From G963678095 sp963678095 (GTDB taxonomy: Bacteria > Bacillota > Negativicutes > Selenomonadales > Selenomonadaceae), in contig OY782746.1 of assembly GCA_963678095.2 (NCBI GenBank), positions 1,612,001-1,676,000 of the forward strand: a stretch of 64,000 bases of DNA, written 5' to 3'. A model generated the notes under the pieces. It was not told where the DNA came from and made no database searches. It saw only the letters and a list, made by a program, of their open reading frames with translations. The translations under genes and the position numbers were made by a program. Below are positions 44,941 through 52,693 of this stretch, one piece after another (the first letter of the stretch is position 1; every line of letters begins with the position of its first letter).

Positions 44941-45585
44941 ATGTTCATAATTAATAGAATGACAAAAAATCCGATTACGGTTACACCGGACACCAAGGTG
45001 GATGAAGCGGCGTTGCTGATGAAAAAACATAAATTTCGTCGTTTGCCGGTTGTTGAAGGCGAGAAGCTGGTCGGTTTCTTAAGTGATCGCGACATCATGA
45101 AGGTGGCGCCATCGCCGGCAACGACGCTGTCAAAGTATGAGATCAATTCTCTTTTGGCAAAGATGTGTGTCAGCGATATCATGCAGAAGGACGTGGTATC
45201 GGTCAGTGTCGATGCGACGATAGAGGAAGCAGCACTGTTAATGTGCACGCATAAAATCGGTGGAATGCCGGTTATCAGTAGTGTTGGAGCCGTTGTCGGC
45301 GTCATAACAGAAACGGATATTTTCAAGACCTTTGTCGATGTTATGGGCCTGGCGGATGGCAAGACACGCCTGACGCTTGAAGTGCAAAATAAACCCGGCA
45401 CAGTAAAGGAAATTGCGGAAATATTTACCGAGCTGGGGTTAAATATCGATAGCCTGATTACTTGTAAAAAAGAAGATGGAAAATATGAAATCGTAATCCG
45501 CGGTGATTTTGTTGCAGCACAGTCGCTGACGGGCCGGCTTGAAGACAAGGGCTTTAAGGTGATCCACACCGTGCAGATTGGCTGA
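44941..45585 (+). CDS. CBS-ACT domain protein (AcuB-like), possible amino-acid sensor
   Basis: 214 residues, ATG 44941, AGGAG upstream. Two CBS domains (about residues 5-60 and 80-135: MTKNPITVTPDTKVDEAALLM, GFLSDRDIMK, then DIMQKDVVSVSVDATIEEAALLM, GVITETDIFK) bind adenosine nucleotides. A C-terminal ACT domain (about 143-214: LTLEVQNKPGTVKEIAEIF, LGLNIDSLI) commonly binds amino acids. The arrangement is that of AcuB-type proteins. Coming just after livF and ending in a shared terminator, it may sense branched-chain amino acids and energy state, but its target is unknown. Confidence 0.8.
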   Translation: MFIINRMTKNPITVTPDTKVDEAALLMKKHKFRRLPVVEGEKLVGFLSDRDIMKVAPSPATTLSKYEINSLLAKMCVSDIMQKDVVSVSVDATIEEAALLMCTHKIGGMPVISSVGAVVGVITETDIFKTFVDVMGLADGKTRLTLEVQNKPGTVKEIAEIFTELGLNIDSLITCKKEDGKYEIVIRGDFVAAQSLTGRLEDKGFKVIHTVQIG

Positions 45586-45609
45586 AATTACGGCTGGTCA
45601 AAGGCGGAA

Positions 45610-45660
45610 AAACAAGGCCTTATTCATCCTAGGTGCTGAATAAGGCCTTGTTTATTTTTT
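45610..45660. terminator. Bidirectional terminator shared by the CBS-ACT and amidase genes
   Basis: 17-bp perfect stem (45610-45626 with 45637-45653), then TATTTTTTT. The stop codon of the convergent amidase gene (45629-45631) lies in the loop. Confidence 0.93.
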
Positions 45661-46417
45661 TATAGAGTTCCGGACGCCGGTCGCCCTGGATATGCATGGT
45701 TTCCCGGACAATTGGCAGGCAACTGAGATCGAGGGTAGCGGTGAGCAGAGTTTCGGCAGTCTCTGCCTGGGCCAGGATTTTCCCGGTGGGATCAATGAAC
45801 AGCGAGTGTCCGCCGCAGCTGGCCGCGTTTATGCCAGCGACAAAAAACTGATTTTCGATCGCGCGGGCCTGAAGCAAAATTTTCCATTGCAGGTGACGCT
45901 GGGATGGCCAGGCAGCTGGTAAAAACAACAGGTCGGCACCGGTGAGCCCCAGCGCCCGGATCAGCTCGCAAAAGCGCAGATCATAGCAGAGGGCAATGCT
46001 GCACAAGACGTCGTCAAGGCGGAAGGTCCGTATTTCGCTGCCCGCGGTAAAGACCTGCGGTTCACCACTGGGGGAAAACAGATGAATTTTGTCGTAGGTG
46101 GCAAGCAGACTGCCATTGCGGTCAAAGGTGTAGCTGCGATTATAGATTTTACTGCCGGTGCAAACGGCTGCTGATCCGCCGACGATGTTGACGTTGTATT
46201 CCTTGGCCAGGCGGCTGAGCAATGTCTGGGTTCGCTCGCCATGCCTGTCAGAAAATGGACCAATTGGCTCCGGGTAGAAGCCGGTCGGCCACATTTCTGG
46301 CAGGACGATGACGTCCGGCATTTCCGGCAGCGCCTGTTCAAACAGGCGGAGCAGGTGCTGCTGATTGCGTTTCGGTTCGCCGAGGGCAGAGTGCAGCTGT
46401 AAGGCCGTTATTTTCAA
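45629..46417 (-). CDS. Carbon-nitrogen hydrolase (nitrilase superfamily, omega-amidase type)
   Basis: 262 residues from TTG 46417, with AAAGGAG 9 bases upstream; a frame extending to 46636 has no ribosome site. The catalytic Glu-Lys-Cys triad is visible as LPEMWPTGF (near residue 46), YDKIHLF and ALCYDLRFCEL. The pattern fits YafV/Nit2-like omega-amidases, which hydrolyse 2-oxoglutaramate or 2-oxosuccinamate to the oxo-acid and ammonia, and act in metabolite repair. Exact substrate not fixed by sequence. It is a single gene convergent with the liv operon. Confidence 0.85.
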   Translation of the reverse strand: MKITALQLHSALGEPKRNQQHLLRLFEQALPEMPDVIVLPEMWPTGFYPEPIGPFSDRHGERTQTLLSRLAKEYNVNIVGGSAAVCTGSKIYNRSYTFDRNGSLLATYDKIHLFSPSGEPQVFTAGSEIRTFRLDDVLCSIALCYDLRFCELIRALGLTGADLLFLPAAWPSQRHLQWKILLQARAIENQFFVAGINAASCGGHSLFIDPTGKILAQAETAETLLTATLDLSCLPIVRETMHIQGDRRPELYKKINKALFST

Positions 46418-46491
46418 TAGAAACAGCTCCTTTAAAGATTGTTTAGTGGGATGCATGATCGTGAAAATTTGCGATACGGGGAGGGAAAGAC

Positions 46492-46695
46492 TTGGAAAAA
46501 GTAAAATATGAAGTTGGCGATATTGTACGCATGAAAAAAGCGCATCCCTGTGGCAGCAGCTTATGGGAGATTTTGCGCACAGGCATGGATTTTGGTTTAA
46601 AATGCCAAGGATGTGGTCATTTTGTAATGCTGCCAAGGCCTAAGTTTGAAAAGATGGTCAAGGCGGTGATAGAAAAGAAGCAGCCGGAAGAATAG
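46492..46695 (+). CDS. DUF951 (YyzM-like) small zinc-ribbon-type protein
   Basis: 67 residues from TTG 46492, GGGGAGGG upstream. Starts VKYEVGDIVRMKKAHPCGSSLWEIL (shown in part) and has CQGCGHFVML, a DUF951 signature with three cysteines and an SH3-like start. DUF951 proteins are widespread in Firmicutes, often near ychF or ribosomal genes; their function is not established. Here ychF lies 7.7 kb further on and is not adjacent. Confidence 0.85.
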   Translation: MEKVKYEVGDIVRMKKAHPCGSSLWEILRTGMDFGLKCQGCGHFVMLPRPKFEKMVKAVIEKKQPEE

Positions 46696-46908
46696 TTTCT
46701 TTATACCAGATTATAGCACGTAAAAGATTTGCCGGATAACAGCAAAAGAAAATAATAAATTTCAATATTATTTATTTATGGGTGGGATAGATTTTCATAA
46801 TTAAAATTATTGATCAAAATATGCTGGTGATCGATCAAGCCGGGGTTGATTTTTTTAAAACGGTGGACACATAATCAAAAAACTGGATAAAAAGGGAATT
46901 TATTCTTG
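46696..46908 (+). other. Spacer before the first ZTP riboswitch
   Basis: 213 AT-rich bases; no gene or clear terminator. A perfect 10-base palindrome TGATCGATCA sits at 46828-46837, without known meaning. Confidence 0.4.
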
Positions 46909-46938
46909 TTGACAAGGGAAAAAGAATTCACGTATAAT
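46909..46938 (+). promoter_or_regulatory. Promoter of first ZTP riboswitch
   Basis: TTGACA (46909-46914), 18-base spacer, TATAAT (46933-46938). Confidence 0.75.
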
Positions 46939-46956
46939 TAAGCTGTAATTAAATAA

Positions 46957-47058
46957 GAACGAGGATACAGAACTGGCGGAAAAGTGGGTTACCACGAGGG
47001 ACTGTATTTGTTTATGCCGACCGCCTGGGCAAATGTATCAATTGCCCAGGCGGTTTTT
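46957..47058 (+). ncRNA. ZTP riboswitch 1 with intrinsic terminator
   Basis: The pfl/ZTP motif is complete: ACTGGCGGA, a GTGGGTTACCAC hairpin, GAGGGACTG, and after a variable loop GCCGACCGCCTGGGCA. The conserved CCGCCTGGGC (47021-47030) is also the 5' arm of a terminator (47021-47058, GCCCAGGCGG then TTTTT). ZMP/ZTP binding should hold that strand in the aptamer and let transcription continue. No gene lies between this element and the second riboswitch. Confidence 0.92.
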
Positions 47059-47128
47059 GTCGTTTTTTAGCCCGCTGATGACGGGGCAAAACAAAGGAGC
47101 TGAAACAAGCTGTTTTTAGCAGTGGTAT

Positions 47129-47212
47129 TTGATATCTGGTACTAATAGCGTACGGGCTGTTATTAATGATGTTTATGATAGCAAAAACAAAATAATTATA
47201 ACCTGGTACTAA
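47129..47212 (+). repeat. Two copies of a FapR-like 17-base motif
   Basis: TTGATATCTGGTACTAA (47129-47145) and TTATAACCTGGTACTAA (47196-47212), sharing CTGGTACTAA and each a partial palindrome with the layout TTA..(A)CC.GGTACTAA. They lie just upstream of the second promoter. Similar to FapR operators of Firmicutes as I recall them; no regulator is encoded in the window. Confidence 0.4.
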
Positions 47213-47229
47213 AACTTGCTCATATTATC

Positions 47230-47258
47230 TTGACTAAAAGATTTTCTAGTCATATAAT
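47230..47258 (+). promoter_or_regulatory. Promoter of second ZTP riboswitch and pflBA
   Basis: TTGACT (47230-47235), exact 17-base spacer, TATAAT (47253-47258). The inverted repeat TGACTA / TAGTCA spans the -35 and spacer (47231-47252). Confidence 0.88.
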
Positions 47259-47267
47259 AGGCGATAT

Positions 47268-47397
47268 GAATACCAGGGCGTTGGGCAGAACTGGCGGAAA
47301 CGTGGATTACCACAGGGGACTGCAAAGCGTACATAAGTGTCGACCGCCTGGGCAGATGAACATACAGCACTGTATACATTTGTTCCAGGTGGTTGTT
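47268..47397 (+). ncRNA. ZTP riboswitch 2 with terminator-like stem
   Basis: A second complete pfl/ZTP motif: GAACTGGCGGAAA, GTGGATTACCAC, AGGGGACTG, and GTCGACCGCCTGGGCA (CCGCCTGGGC at 47344-47353). The 3' strand CATTTGTTCCAGGTGG pairs with CCGCCTGGGCAGATG to form a terminator-like stem before TTGTTTTA. It lies directly upstream of pflB and would raise pfl expression when ZMP/ZTP accumulate, that is when formyl-folate is short. Confidence 0.92.
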
Positions 47398-47429
47398 TTA
47401 TCTTATGATATTTTGAGGAGGCTATTCAG

Positions 47430-49658
47430 ATGAAAAATTGGCAAGGATTTAACGAAGGAATTTGGCAGGATAAAATTGATGTAAGGGATTTTATCCAGAA
47501 AAACTATATACCATATGAAGGCGACGACAGTTTTTTGGCCGGCGCAACAGAAAAAACCAATGCGGTATGGCAGCGTTGTACAGAATTATTGGCTGAGGAA
47601 AATAAAAAGGGCGGCGTGCTCGATGTGGATACGGAGATTGTTTCAACGACAATCTCCCATAAGCCGGGTTATATTGATCAGGCAAACGAAGTGATTGTTG
47701 GTCTGCAGACGGATGCCCCGTTGCGCCGCGGTGTGATTGTCAACGGCGGACTGCGTATGGCGGAGCAGGCTTGTGAAGCCTATGGCTATAAGCTCAATCC
47801 GAAGATTGAAAAAATCTACAGCAAATATGTTAAGACGCATAATGAAGTTGTGTTTTCTCTCTATACACCGGAAATGCGCCGGGCAAGATCTTTGGGACTG
47901 CTTACTGGCTTGCCGGATGCCTATGGACGTGGCCGTATTATTGGTGATTATCGCCGGATTGCTTTATACGGGGTAGACTATTTGATTGACGTAAAAAAAG
48001 CTGACAAAGAGCAGATTTTTGGCGATCCGATGATCGAGGAGACCATTCGCAGCCGTGATGAGCTGGCACAGCAGATTCAGGCCTTGCAAGATTTGAAGAC
48101 GATGGCTGCCTCCTATGGTTTTGATATCAGTGCGCCGGCGAAGGATACTCGTGAAGCCGTGCAGTGGATATACTTCGGGTATTTGGCTTCGATCAAGGAA
48201 CAAAACGGGGCTGCGATGTCCATCGGCAGGGTGTCGACCTTCCTCGATATTTATATTATGCGTGATATGGAAGCCGGTTTGCTGACAGAAGAAGGCGCGC
48301 AGGAAATCATCGACCAGTTTGTAATCAAATTACGCTTGGCCCGCATGCTGCGCACGCCGGAATACAATGAACTCTTTGCCGGAGATCCCCTTTGGGTCAC
48401 GGAATCCGTCGGTGGTATGGGCGATGATGGACGGTCACTGGTGACGAAAAGTTCCTTCCGTATGCTCCATACCCTGTACAATTTGGGCCCGGCACCGGAA
48501 CCAAATCTGACTGTGCTCTGGTCGGAGCAGCTGCCGGAAAATTTCAAGAAATTTGCGGCCAGGATCTCCGTTAAAACAAGTGCCATTCAGTATGAAAACG
48601 ATGAAGTCATGCGCCCTGTTTACGGGGATGATTATGGAATTACCTGCTGTGTATCGGCAATGAAACTTGGCAAGATGATGCAATTCTTCGGTGCCAGAGC
48701 GAATTTGGCGAAATCGCTGCTCTTGGCTATTAACGGCGGCAAGGATGAGAAGACGAATAAGCAGCTGGCTCCAGTTATGGATCTGCCGCAGGGCGAGTAT
48801 CTCGATTATGATGAAGTGCGGACGAAGTATTCGGAAGTTCTTGCCTGGCTGGCGGGCCTTTACGTGAATACGATGAACGCAATTCATTACTCACATGACC
48901 GTCATGCCTATGAAGCTGGGCAGATGGCATTGCACGACAGCCAGATTGAACGGGTTATGGCCTTTGGAGTCGCTGGACTTTCGGTGGCGGTTGACTCGCT
49001 CAGTGCGATTAAATACGCCAAAGTCAAAGCGGTTCGCAATGAAGCCGGCGTGGCGACAGATTTTGTCGTCGAGGGTGATTTTCCTAAATTCGGCAACAAT
49101 GATCCGCGGGTGGACAGCCTGGCCAAGGAAATTACGCATGAATTTATTACGGAACTTCGCAAGCATCCGGCTTATCGCGGGGCAAAGCACACGCTTTCCG
49201 TATTGACAATTACATCCAATGTCATGTATGGACAGAAAACAGGGGCTACACCGGATGGCCGCCCGTCCGGACAACCGCTGGCGCCGGGGGCTAATCCGAT
49301 GCACGGTCGCGATACAAACGGAGCTTTGGCAGCGATGAAATCGATTGCCAATATTTCCTACGACGACTGCCGCGATGGAATCTCCTTCACGTTCTCCATT
49401 GTTCCGGGAGCACTGGGGAAAAATGAAATGGTGCAGGTAAATAATCTGACGGCAATGCTCGATGGGTATTCCAACTGCAGGGCGCACCATATTAACGTTA
49501 ATGTCTTTGATCGTGAATTGCTTGTTGCGGCGATGAAGGAGCCGGAAAAGTATCCACAGCTTACGGTCCGCGTTTCGGGCTATGCTGTTAATTTTGTGAA
49601 ACTCAGCCATGACCATCAGTTGGAAGTGCTTAACCGCACCTTCCATGAAGTTGTCTGA
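47430..49658 (+). CDS. pflB: Pyruvate formate-lyase
   Basis: 742 residues, ATG 47430, GAGGAGG 10 bases upstream. The glycyl-radical enzyme that splits pyruvate with CoA into acetyl-CoA and formate. Active-site cysteines lie in YGITCCVSAMKLGK (near residues 405-410), and the radical glycine is in RVSGYAVNFVKLSHDHQ (near residue 715). The GNNDPRVDSLAKE-type and TPDGR stretches are typical. Strictly anaerobic and oxygen-sensitive once activated. Formate feeds formyl-tetrahydrofolate synthesis, which explains the ZTP riboswitches upstream. The activase follows 9 bases downstream. Confidence 0.97.
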   Translation: MKNWQGFNEGIWQDKIDVRDFIQKNYIPYEGDDSFLAGATEKTNAVWQRCTELLAEENKKGGVLDVDTEIVSTTISHKPGYIDQANEVIVGLQTDAPLRRGVIVNGGLRMAEQACEAYGYKLNPKIEKIYSKYVKTHNEVVFSLYTPEMRRARSLGLLTGLPDAYGRGRIIGDYRRIALYGVDYLIDVKKADKEQIFGDPMIEETIRSRDELAQQIQALQDLKTMAASYGFDISAPAKDTREAVQWIYFGYLASIKEQNGAAMSIGRVSTFLDIYIMRDMEAGLLTEEGAQEIIDQFVIKLRLARMLRTPEYNELFAGDPLWVTESVGGMGDDGRSLVTKSSFRMLHTLYNLGPAPEPNLTVLWSEQLPENFKKFAARISVKTSAIQYENDEVMRPVYGDDYGITCCVSAMKLGKMMQFFGARANLAKSLLLAINGGKDEKTNKQLAPVMDLPQGEYLDYDEVRTKYSEVLAWLAGLYVNTMNAIHYSHDRHAYEAGQMALHDSQIERVMAFGVAGLSVAVDSLSAIKYAKVKAVRNEAGVATDFVVEGDFPKFGNNDPRVDSLAKEITHEFITELRKHPAYRGAKHTLSVLTITSNVMYGQKTGATPDGRPSGQPLAPGANPMHGRDTNGALAAMKSIANISYDDCRDGISFTFSIVPGALGKNEMVQVNNLTAMLDGYSNCRAHHINVNVFDRELLVAAMKEPEKYPQLTVRVSGYAVNFVKLSHDHQLEVLNRTFHEVV

Positions 49659-49667
49659 GGTGCTAGC

Positions 49668-50399
49668 ATGAAGGGCTGGTATCATTCAAAAGAAACGTTT
49701 GGTACAGTTGACGGGCCGGGCATACGCTATGTGCTGTTTCTGTCGGGCTGCGGCCTGGGCTGTGCGTTTTGCCATAATCCGGATACCTGGGGGCAGGGAC
49801 AAAAGCAGATTACCGCGGCGGAGGTGCTTCGCGATCTTAAGGAATATCGGAGTTTTTATGAGCCGTCAGGTGGTGGGCTGACAATCAGTGGTGGCGAACC
49901 GCTATTGCAACCGGATTTTGTGGCGGAGGTGTTTCGCCTTTGCCGGGCGGAGGGAATCCATACCGTGCTGGACACTGCGGGATACTGTAAACCGGAGGCT
50001 TTGCTTAAGGTTTTGCCGTATACCGATCATGTTCTGTTTGCCTTAAAGGCGGTGGGCCATCCATTGCATCGCCGCCTGACACTGGCAGCCACCAATGAAG
50101 AAATTCTGCGGAATTTGCGCTATATTGTCAGCCGCAAACCGGTAACCCTTCGTTATGTTGTGATTCCTGGGTATACCGATGATGAAGCTGAAATCAATAG
50201 TCTGATCCGCTTGCTGTCGTCGCTGGATTGCATGGATTTGCAGGTGGATGTGCTGGGGTATCATGTTCTCGGCGTGTATAAATGGGCAGAACTGGGGATG
50301 CCCTATACACTTGAGGGCGTGCCGGCAGCAAGCAAGGCCGATGTACTTCGCGTCAAGGAAATGTTAAAACAGGCGGGCATTAAGCTTGCCTATGAATAA
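49668..50399 (+). CDS. pflA: Pyruvate formate-lyase activating enzyme (radical SAM)
   Basis: 243 residues, ATG 49668, GAGGTG upstream. The radical SAM motif CX3CX2C is seen as CGLGCAFC near residue 26, and the SAM-binding GGE is in ISGGEPLL. It generates the 5'-deoxyadenosyl radical that abstracts hydrogen from the PflB glycine. Cotranscribed with pflB and followed by a terminator at 50406. The length fits classical PflA (about 246), without an extra ferredoxin domain. Confidence 0.95.
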   Translation: MKGWYHSKETFGTVDGPGIRYVLFLSGCGLGCAFCHNPDTWGQGQKQITAAEVLRDLKEYRSFYEPSGGGLTISGGEPLLQPDFVAEVFRLCRAEGIHTVLDTAGYCKPEALLKVLPYTDHVLFALKAVGHPLHRRLTLAATNEEILRNLRYIVSRKPVTLRYVVIPGYTDDEAEINSLIRLLSSLDCMDLQVDVLGYHVLGVYKWAELGMPYTLEGVPAASKADVLRVKEMLKQAGIKLAYE

Positions 50400-50405
50400 A
50401 AAGTT

Positions 50406-50445
50406 AGGCTGCTGTACGGGTATAGGTATAGCAGCCTGTTTTTTT
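50406..50445 (+). terminator. Terminator of pflBA
   Basis: AGGCTGCT pairs with AGCAGCCT, then TGTTTTTTT. Confidence 0.9.
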
Positions 50446-50604
50446 ATAAAAATTTTTTTTCAGCAGGGAAAGCCGGAATTTACAAGAATATTATTAAATA
50501 CAGGCCGGGCCTGTAGCCTGTGGCAGTGCCGGAGCAGCAGCTGTTTGTGCCCAAAAGCCGTACAGGCCGATTATAAAGAGCAGATAAAGGATGTGTAAGA
50601 TTAT

Positions 50605-51438
50605 ATGGCAGAATCATCTATATTGGAAGCTTTTATACAGTTAACACCTATACTGCCGCAGCTGATGCGGCACAAGGTGGGCATGGTGGTCGCGGATTGT
50701 GAAAAATGGCTGGCGGCAAATTCCATTCCGGAAATTGCGGATCAGGTCGTTGTCGGGGAGCAGGTAAAAGCGGGGACGGCTGTGGCCAAGGCCATGCGCG
50801 AAAAACAGCGAATTGTGACGCAGGTTGATAAAGCAATCTATGGTGTGTCGTATGTGGCAATCAGCTTGCCGATTCTTGAAAACGGTGAGGTGGTTGGAGC
50901 GGTAGCCCTGCATGAATCACTGGAGGAACAGGAAAATCTGCGCAATATGGCAGTGGATTTGAATGCGTCTGTCAGTGAGATGACAGCGTCGCTCAGTGGC
51001 ATCTACCAGCAGGCGGAAGAGCTTGCTGGCCGGGGAAATAATTTGAAAACAGCAGTGAATGAAGCACATGGACAGGTGACGCAGACGGATGATGTGATCA
51101 ATTTTATCAAATCGGTAGCGGCGCAGACAAATATGTTGGGGCTCAATGCCGCGATTGAAGCTGCCCGGGTGGGAGAACAAGGCCGCGGCTTTAGTGTGGT
51201 CGCGGAAGAAGTGCGAAAACTTGCCGTAAACAGTGCGGAATCAGCGGAACAGATTACAAAGATTTTGCTGAAGATTCGCGATGCCATTTCCCAAATGCAT
51301 GAGGAAATCACGAAGATATCAACAGTCAATATGGAACAGGCGGCAGTGATTAAAGAGTTATCGGAAAACAGCCGTGTGCTGAGCGATATTTCACACAGTG
51401 TGGAGAAGATGGCGGAAGATCTTAGTCAGGCCAATTGA
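50605..51438 (+). CDS. Soluble methyl-accepting chemotaxis-like protein, copy 2
   Basis: 277 residues, ATG 50605; the ribosome site (AAAGGATG) is somewhat far upstream. The N-terminal ~110 residues form a small sensor (TPILPQLMRHKVGMVVADCEKW, YGVSYVAISLPILENGEVVG) without a membrane helix, followed by a chemoreceptor signalling hairpin (INFIKSVAAQTNMLGLNAAIEAA, GEQGRGFSVVAEEVRKLAVN). It is a paralogue of the protein at 22114. Cytoplasmic chemoreceptors of this size sense internal metabolites; the ligand is unknown. Its place between pflBA and an aminopeptidase gives no firm clue. Confidence 0.85.
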   Translation: MAESSILEAFIQLTPILPQLMRHKVGMVVADCEKWLAANSIPEIADQVVVGEQVKAGTAVAKAMREKQRIVTQVDKAIYGVSYVAISLPILENGEVVGAVALHESLEEQENLRNMAVDLNASVSEMTASLSGIYQQAEELAGRGNNLKTAVNEAHGQVTQTDDVINFIKSVAAQTNMLGLNAAIEAARVGEQGRGFSVVAEEVRKLAVNSAESAEQITKILLKIRDAISQMHEEITKISTVNMEQAAVIKELSENSRVLSDISHSVEKMAEDLSQAN

Positions 51439-51460
51439 AAAACTACATACATAAAAAAAC

Positions 51461-51490
51461 AGGAGCCCATTCGCGGGCTCCTATTTTTTT
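51461..51490. terminator. Bidirectional terminator between chemoreceptor and peptidase genes
   Basis: AGGAGCCC pairs with GGGCTCCT, with a T run on the right and an A run on the left. Confidence 0.9.
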
Positions 51491-51499
51491 AGAAGAAAA

Positions 51500-52621
51500 T
51501 TAACGGGCAGCAACATCCTGAATAATTTGCATTGTCAGGGTGGCGGCGTCGTAGAGATCCTGTTCCAGCAGCGATTCTTCTTTTGTATGGGCATTGGTCA
51601 TGCCGACGCCGAGGACGGCGCAGGGGACGCCGTAGGTGTTGTAGAAGTTGGCATCGCTGCCACCGCCGGATTCAACGATTTCTACGGGAAAACCGAGTTT
51701 TTCGGCGGCCGCCGCAGCGACAGCAATGACGGGGGCATCGGCCGGTAGCACATAAGGATCATAGGAATGCCGGACCTCTACCTCGATTTTTGTATTGGTC
51801 TCGCTGGCGCCGGTTTGGAAAATGTCACAGATTTTTTGGGTCAGTGCGGCCAGCTTTTCTTTGTTACGACTGCGGGACTCTCCGGCGATTTCTACGAGAT
51901 CCGGGACGATGTTGGTGGCGCCGCCGCCGCTGATTTTTCCGATATTGCAGGTGGTTTCTTCATCAATTCTTGCCGAAGGTAGTTTGGTGATGATATGGGC
52001 TGCCGCCGAAATGGCATTGATGCCATTTTCCGGAGCGATGCCGGCATGAGCAGCTTTTCCTTGAATTTTGACAAAGATCTTATCCTGACCGGGGGCCCGG
52101 CAGGTGATTTTCCCGGGATGTCCGCCGGTATCGAGGGTATAGCCAAGATCGGCTTTGAGCAGACTGTGATCCATGTTTTTGGAGCCGTTGACACCGCCTT
52201 CTTCAGCGACGGTAAATACGACCTGCAGGTCACCGTGCGGGATGTTTTGTTCCTTTAGGCAGTGCAAAGCCTCAAAAATTGCGGCAATGCCGGCTTTGTC
52301 ATCGGCGCCGAGAATAGTGGTGCCATCAGAGGTTATGCGGCCGTCTTTCAGCTGGGGGCGGATATTGCTGCAGGGTTCAACACAGTCCATATGTGCCGTC
52401 AGCATTAATTTGGGCGCGGAAGGGATGCTTCCCTGACGAGTGGCGATCAGATTGCCGCAGTTGCCGCCGAGCTTTTTGCCGGCCTGATCCTCCGTTACGG
52501 AAAAACCAAGTTCCTGAAGTCGCTTTGTCAGCAGGTCGCCGATTTCCCGTTCCTGCAGTGTGGAGCATTTAATTTGGACAAGTTCAAAAAAATCATTCAG
52601 AATACGTTTTTTATTGATCAT
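51500..52621 (-). CDS. M20 family tripeptide aminopeptidase (PepT-like)
   Basis: 373 residues, ATG 52621 with AGGAGG upstream. A zinc di-metallopeptidase with ligands visible in LTAHMDCVEP, ILGADDKAGIAAIFEAL, FTVAEEGGVNGSKNMD, LDTGGHPG and NAHTKEE. The PepT-2 type (about 370 residues) fits the length better than classical PepT (about 410). It trims short peptides in the cytoplasm. It is downstream of the DcuC transporter gene and 73 bases from it, so the pair may form a minus-strand operon. Confidence 0.82.
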   Translation of the reverse strand: MINKKRILNDFFELVQIKCSTLQEREIGDLLTKRLQELGFSVTEDQAGKKLGGNCGNLIATRQGSIPSAPKLMLTAHMDCVEPCSNIRPQLKDGRITSDGTTILGADDKAGIAAIFEALHCLKEQNIPHGDLQVVFTVAEEGGVNGSKNMDHSLLKADLGYTLDTGGHPGKITCRAPGQDKIFVKIQGKAAHAGIAPENGINAISAAAHIITKLPSARIDEETTCNIGKISGGGATNIVPDLVEIAGESRSRNKEKLAALTQKICDIFQTGASETNTKIEVEVRHSYDPYVLPADAPVIAVAAAAAEKLGFPVEIVESGGGSDANFYNTYGVPCAVLGVGMTNAHTKEESLLEQDLYDAATLTMQIIQDVAAR

Positions 52622-52693
52622 AATAGAAACCTCCTGCCTTGTCAGGCGTATGATATAAATAGAGCGGTAAAGCGAAAAGTGTTTTGTCGTCGA

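Noticed and set aside
46828..46837. TGATCGATCA palindrome as an FNR/CRP or Rex site before pfl
   Set aside because: Spacing and half-sites do not match TTGAT-N4-ATCAA or the Rex consensus.
47059..47229. Short gene between the two ZTP riboswitches
   Set aside because: AAAGGAG at 47094 is followed only by a frame of about ten codons without a normal start.
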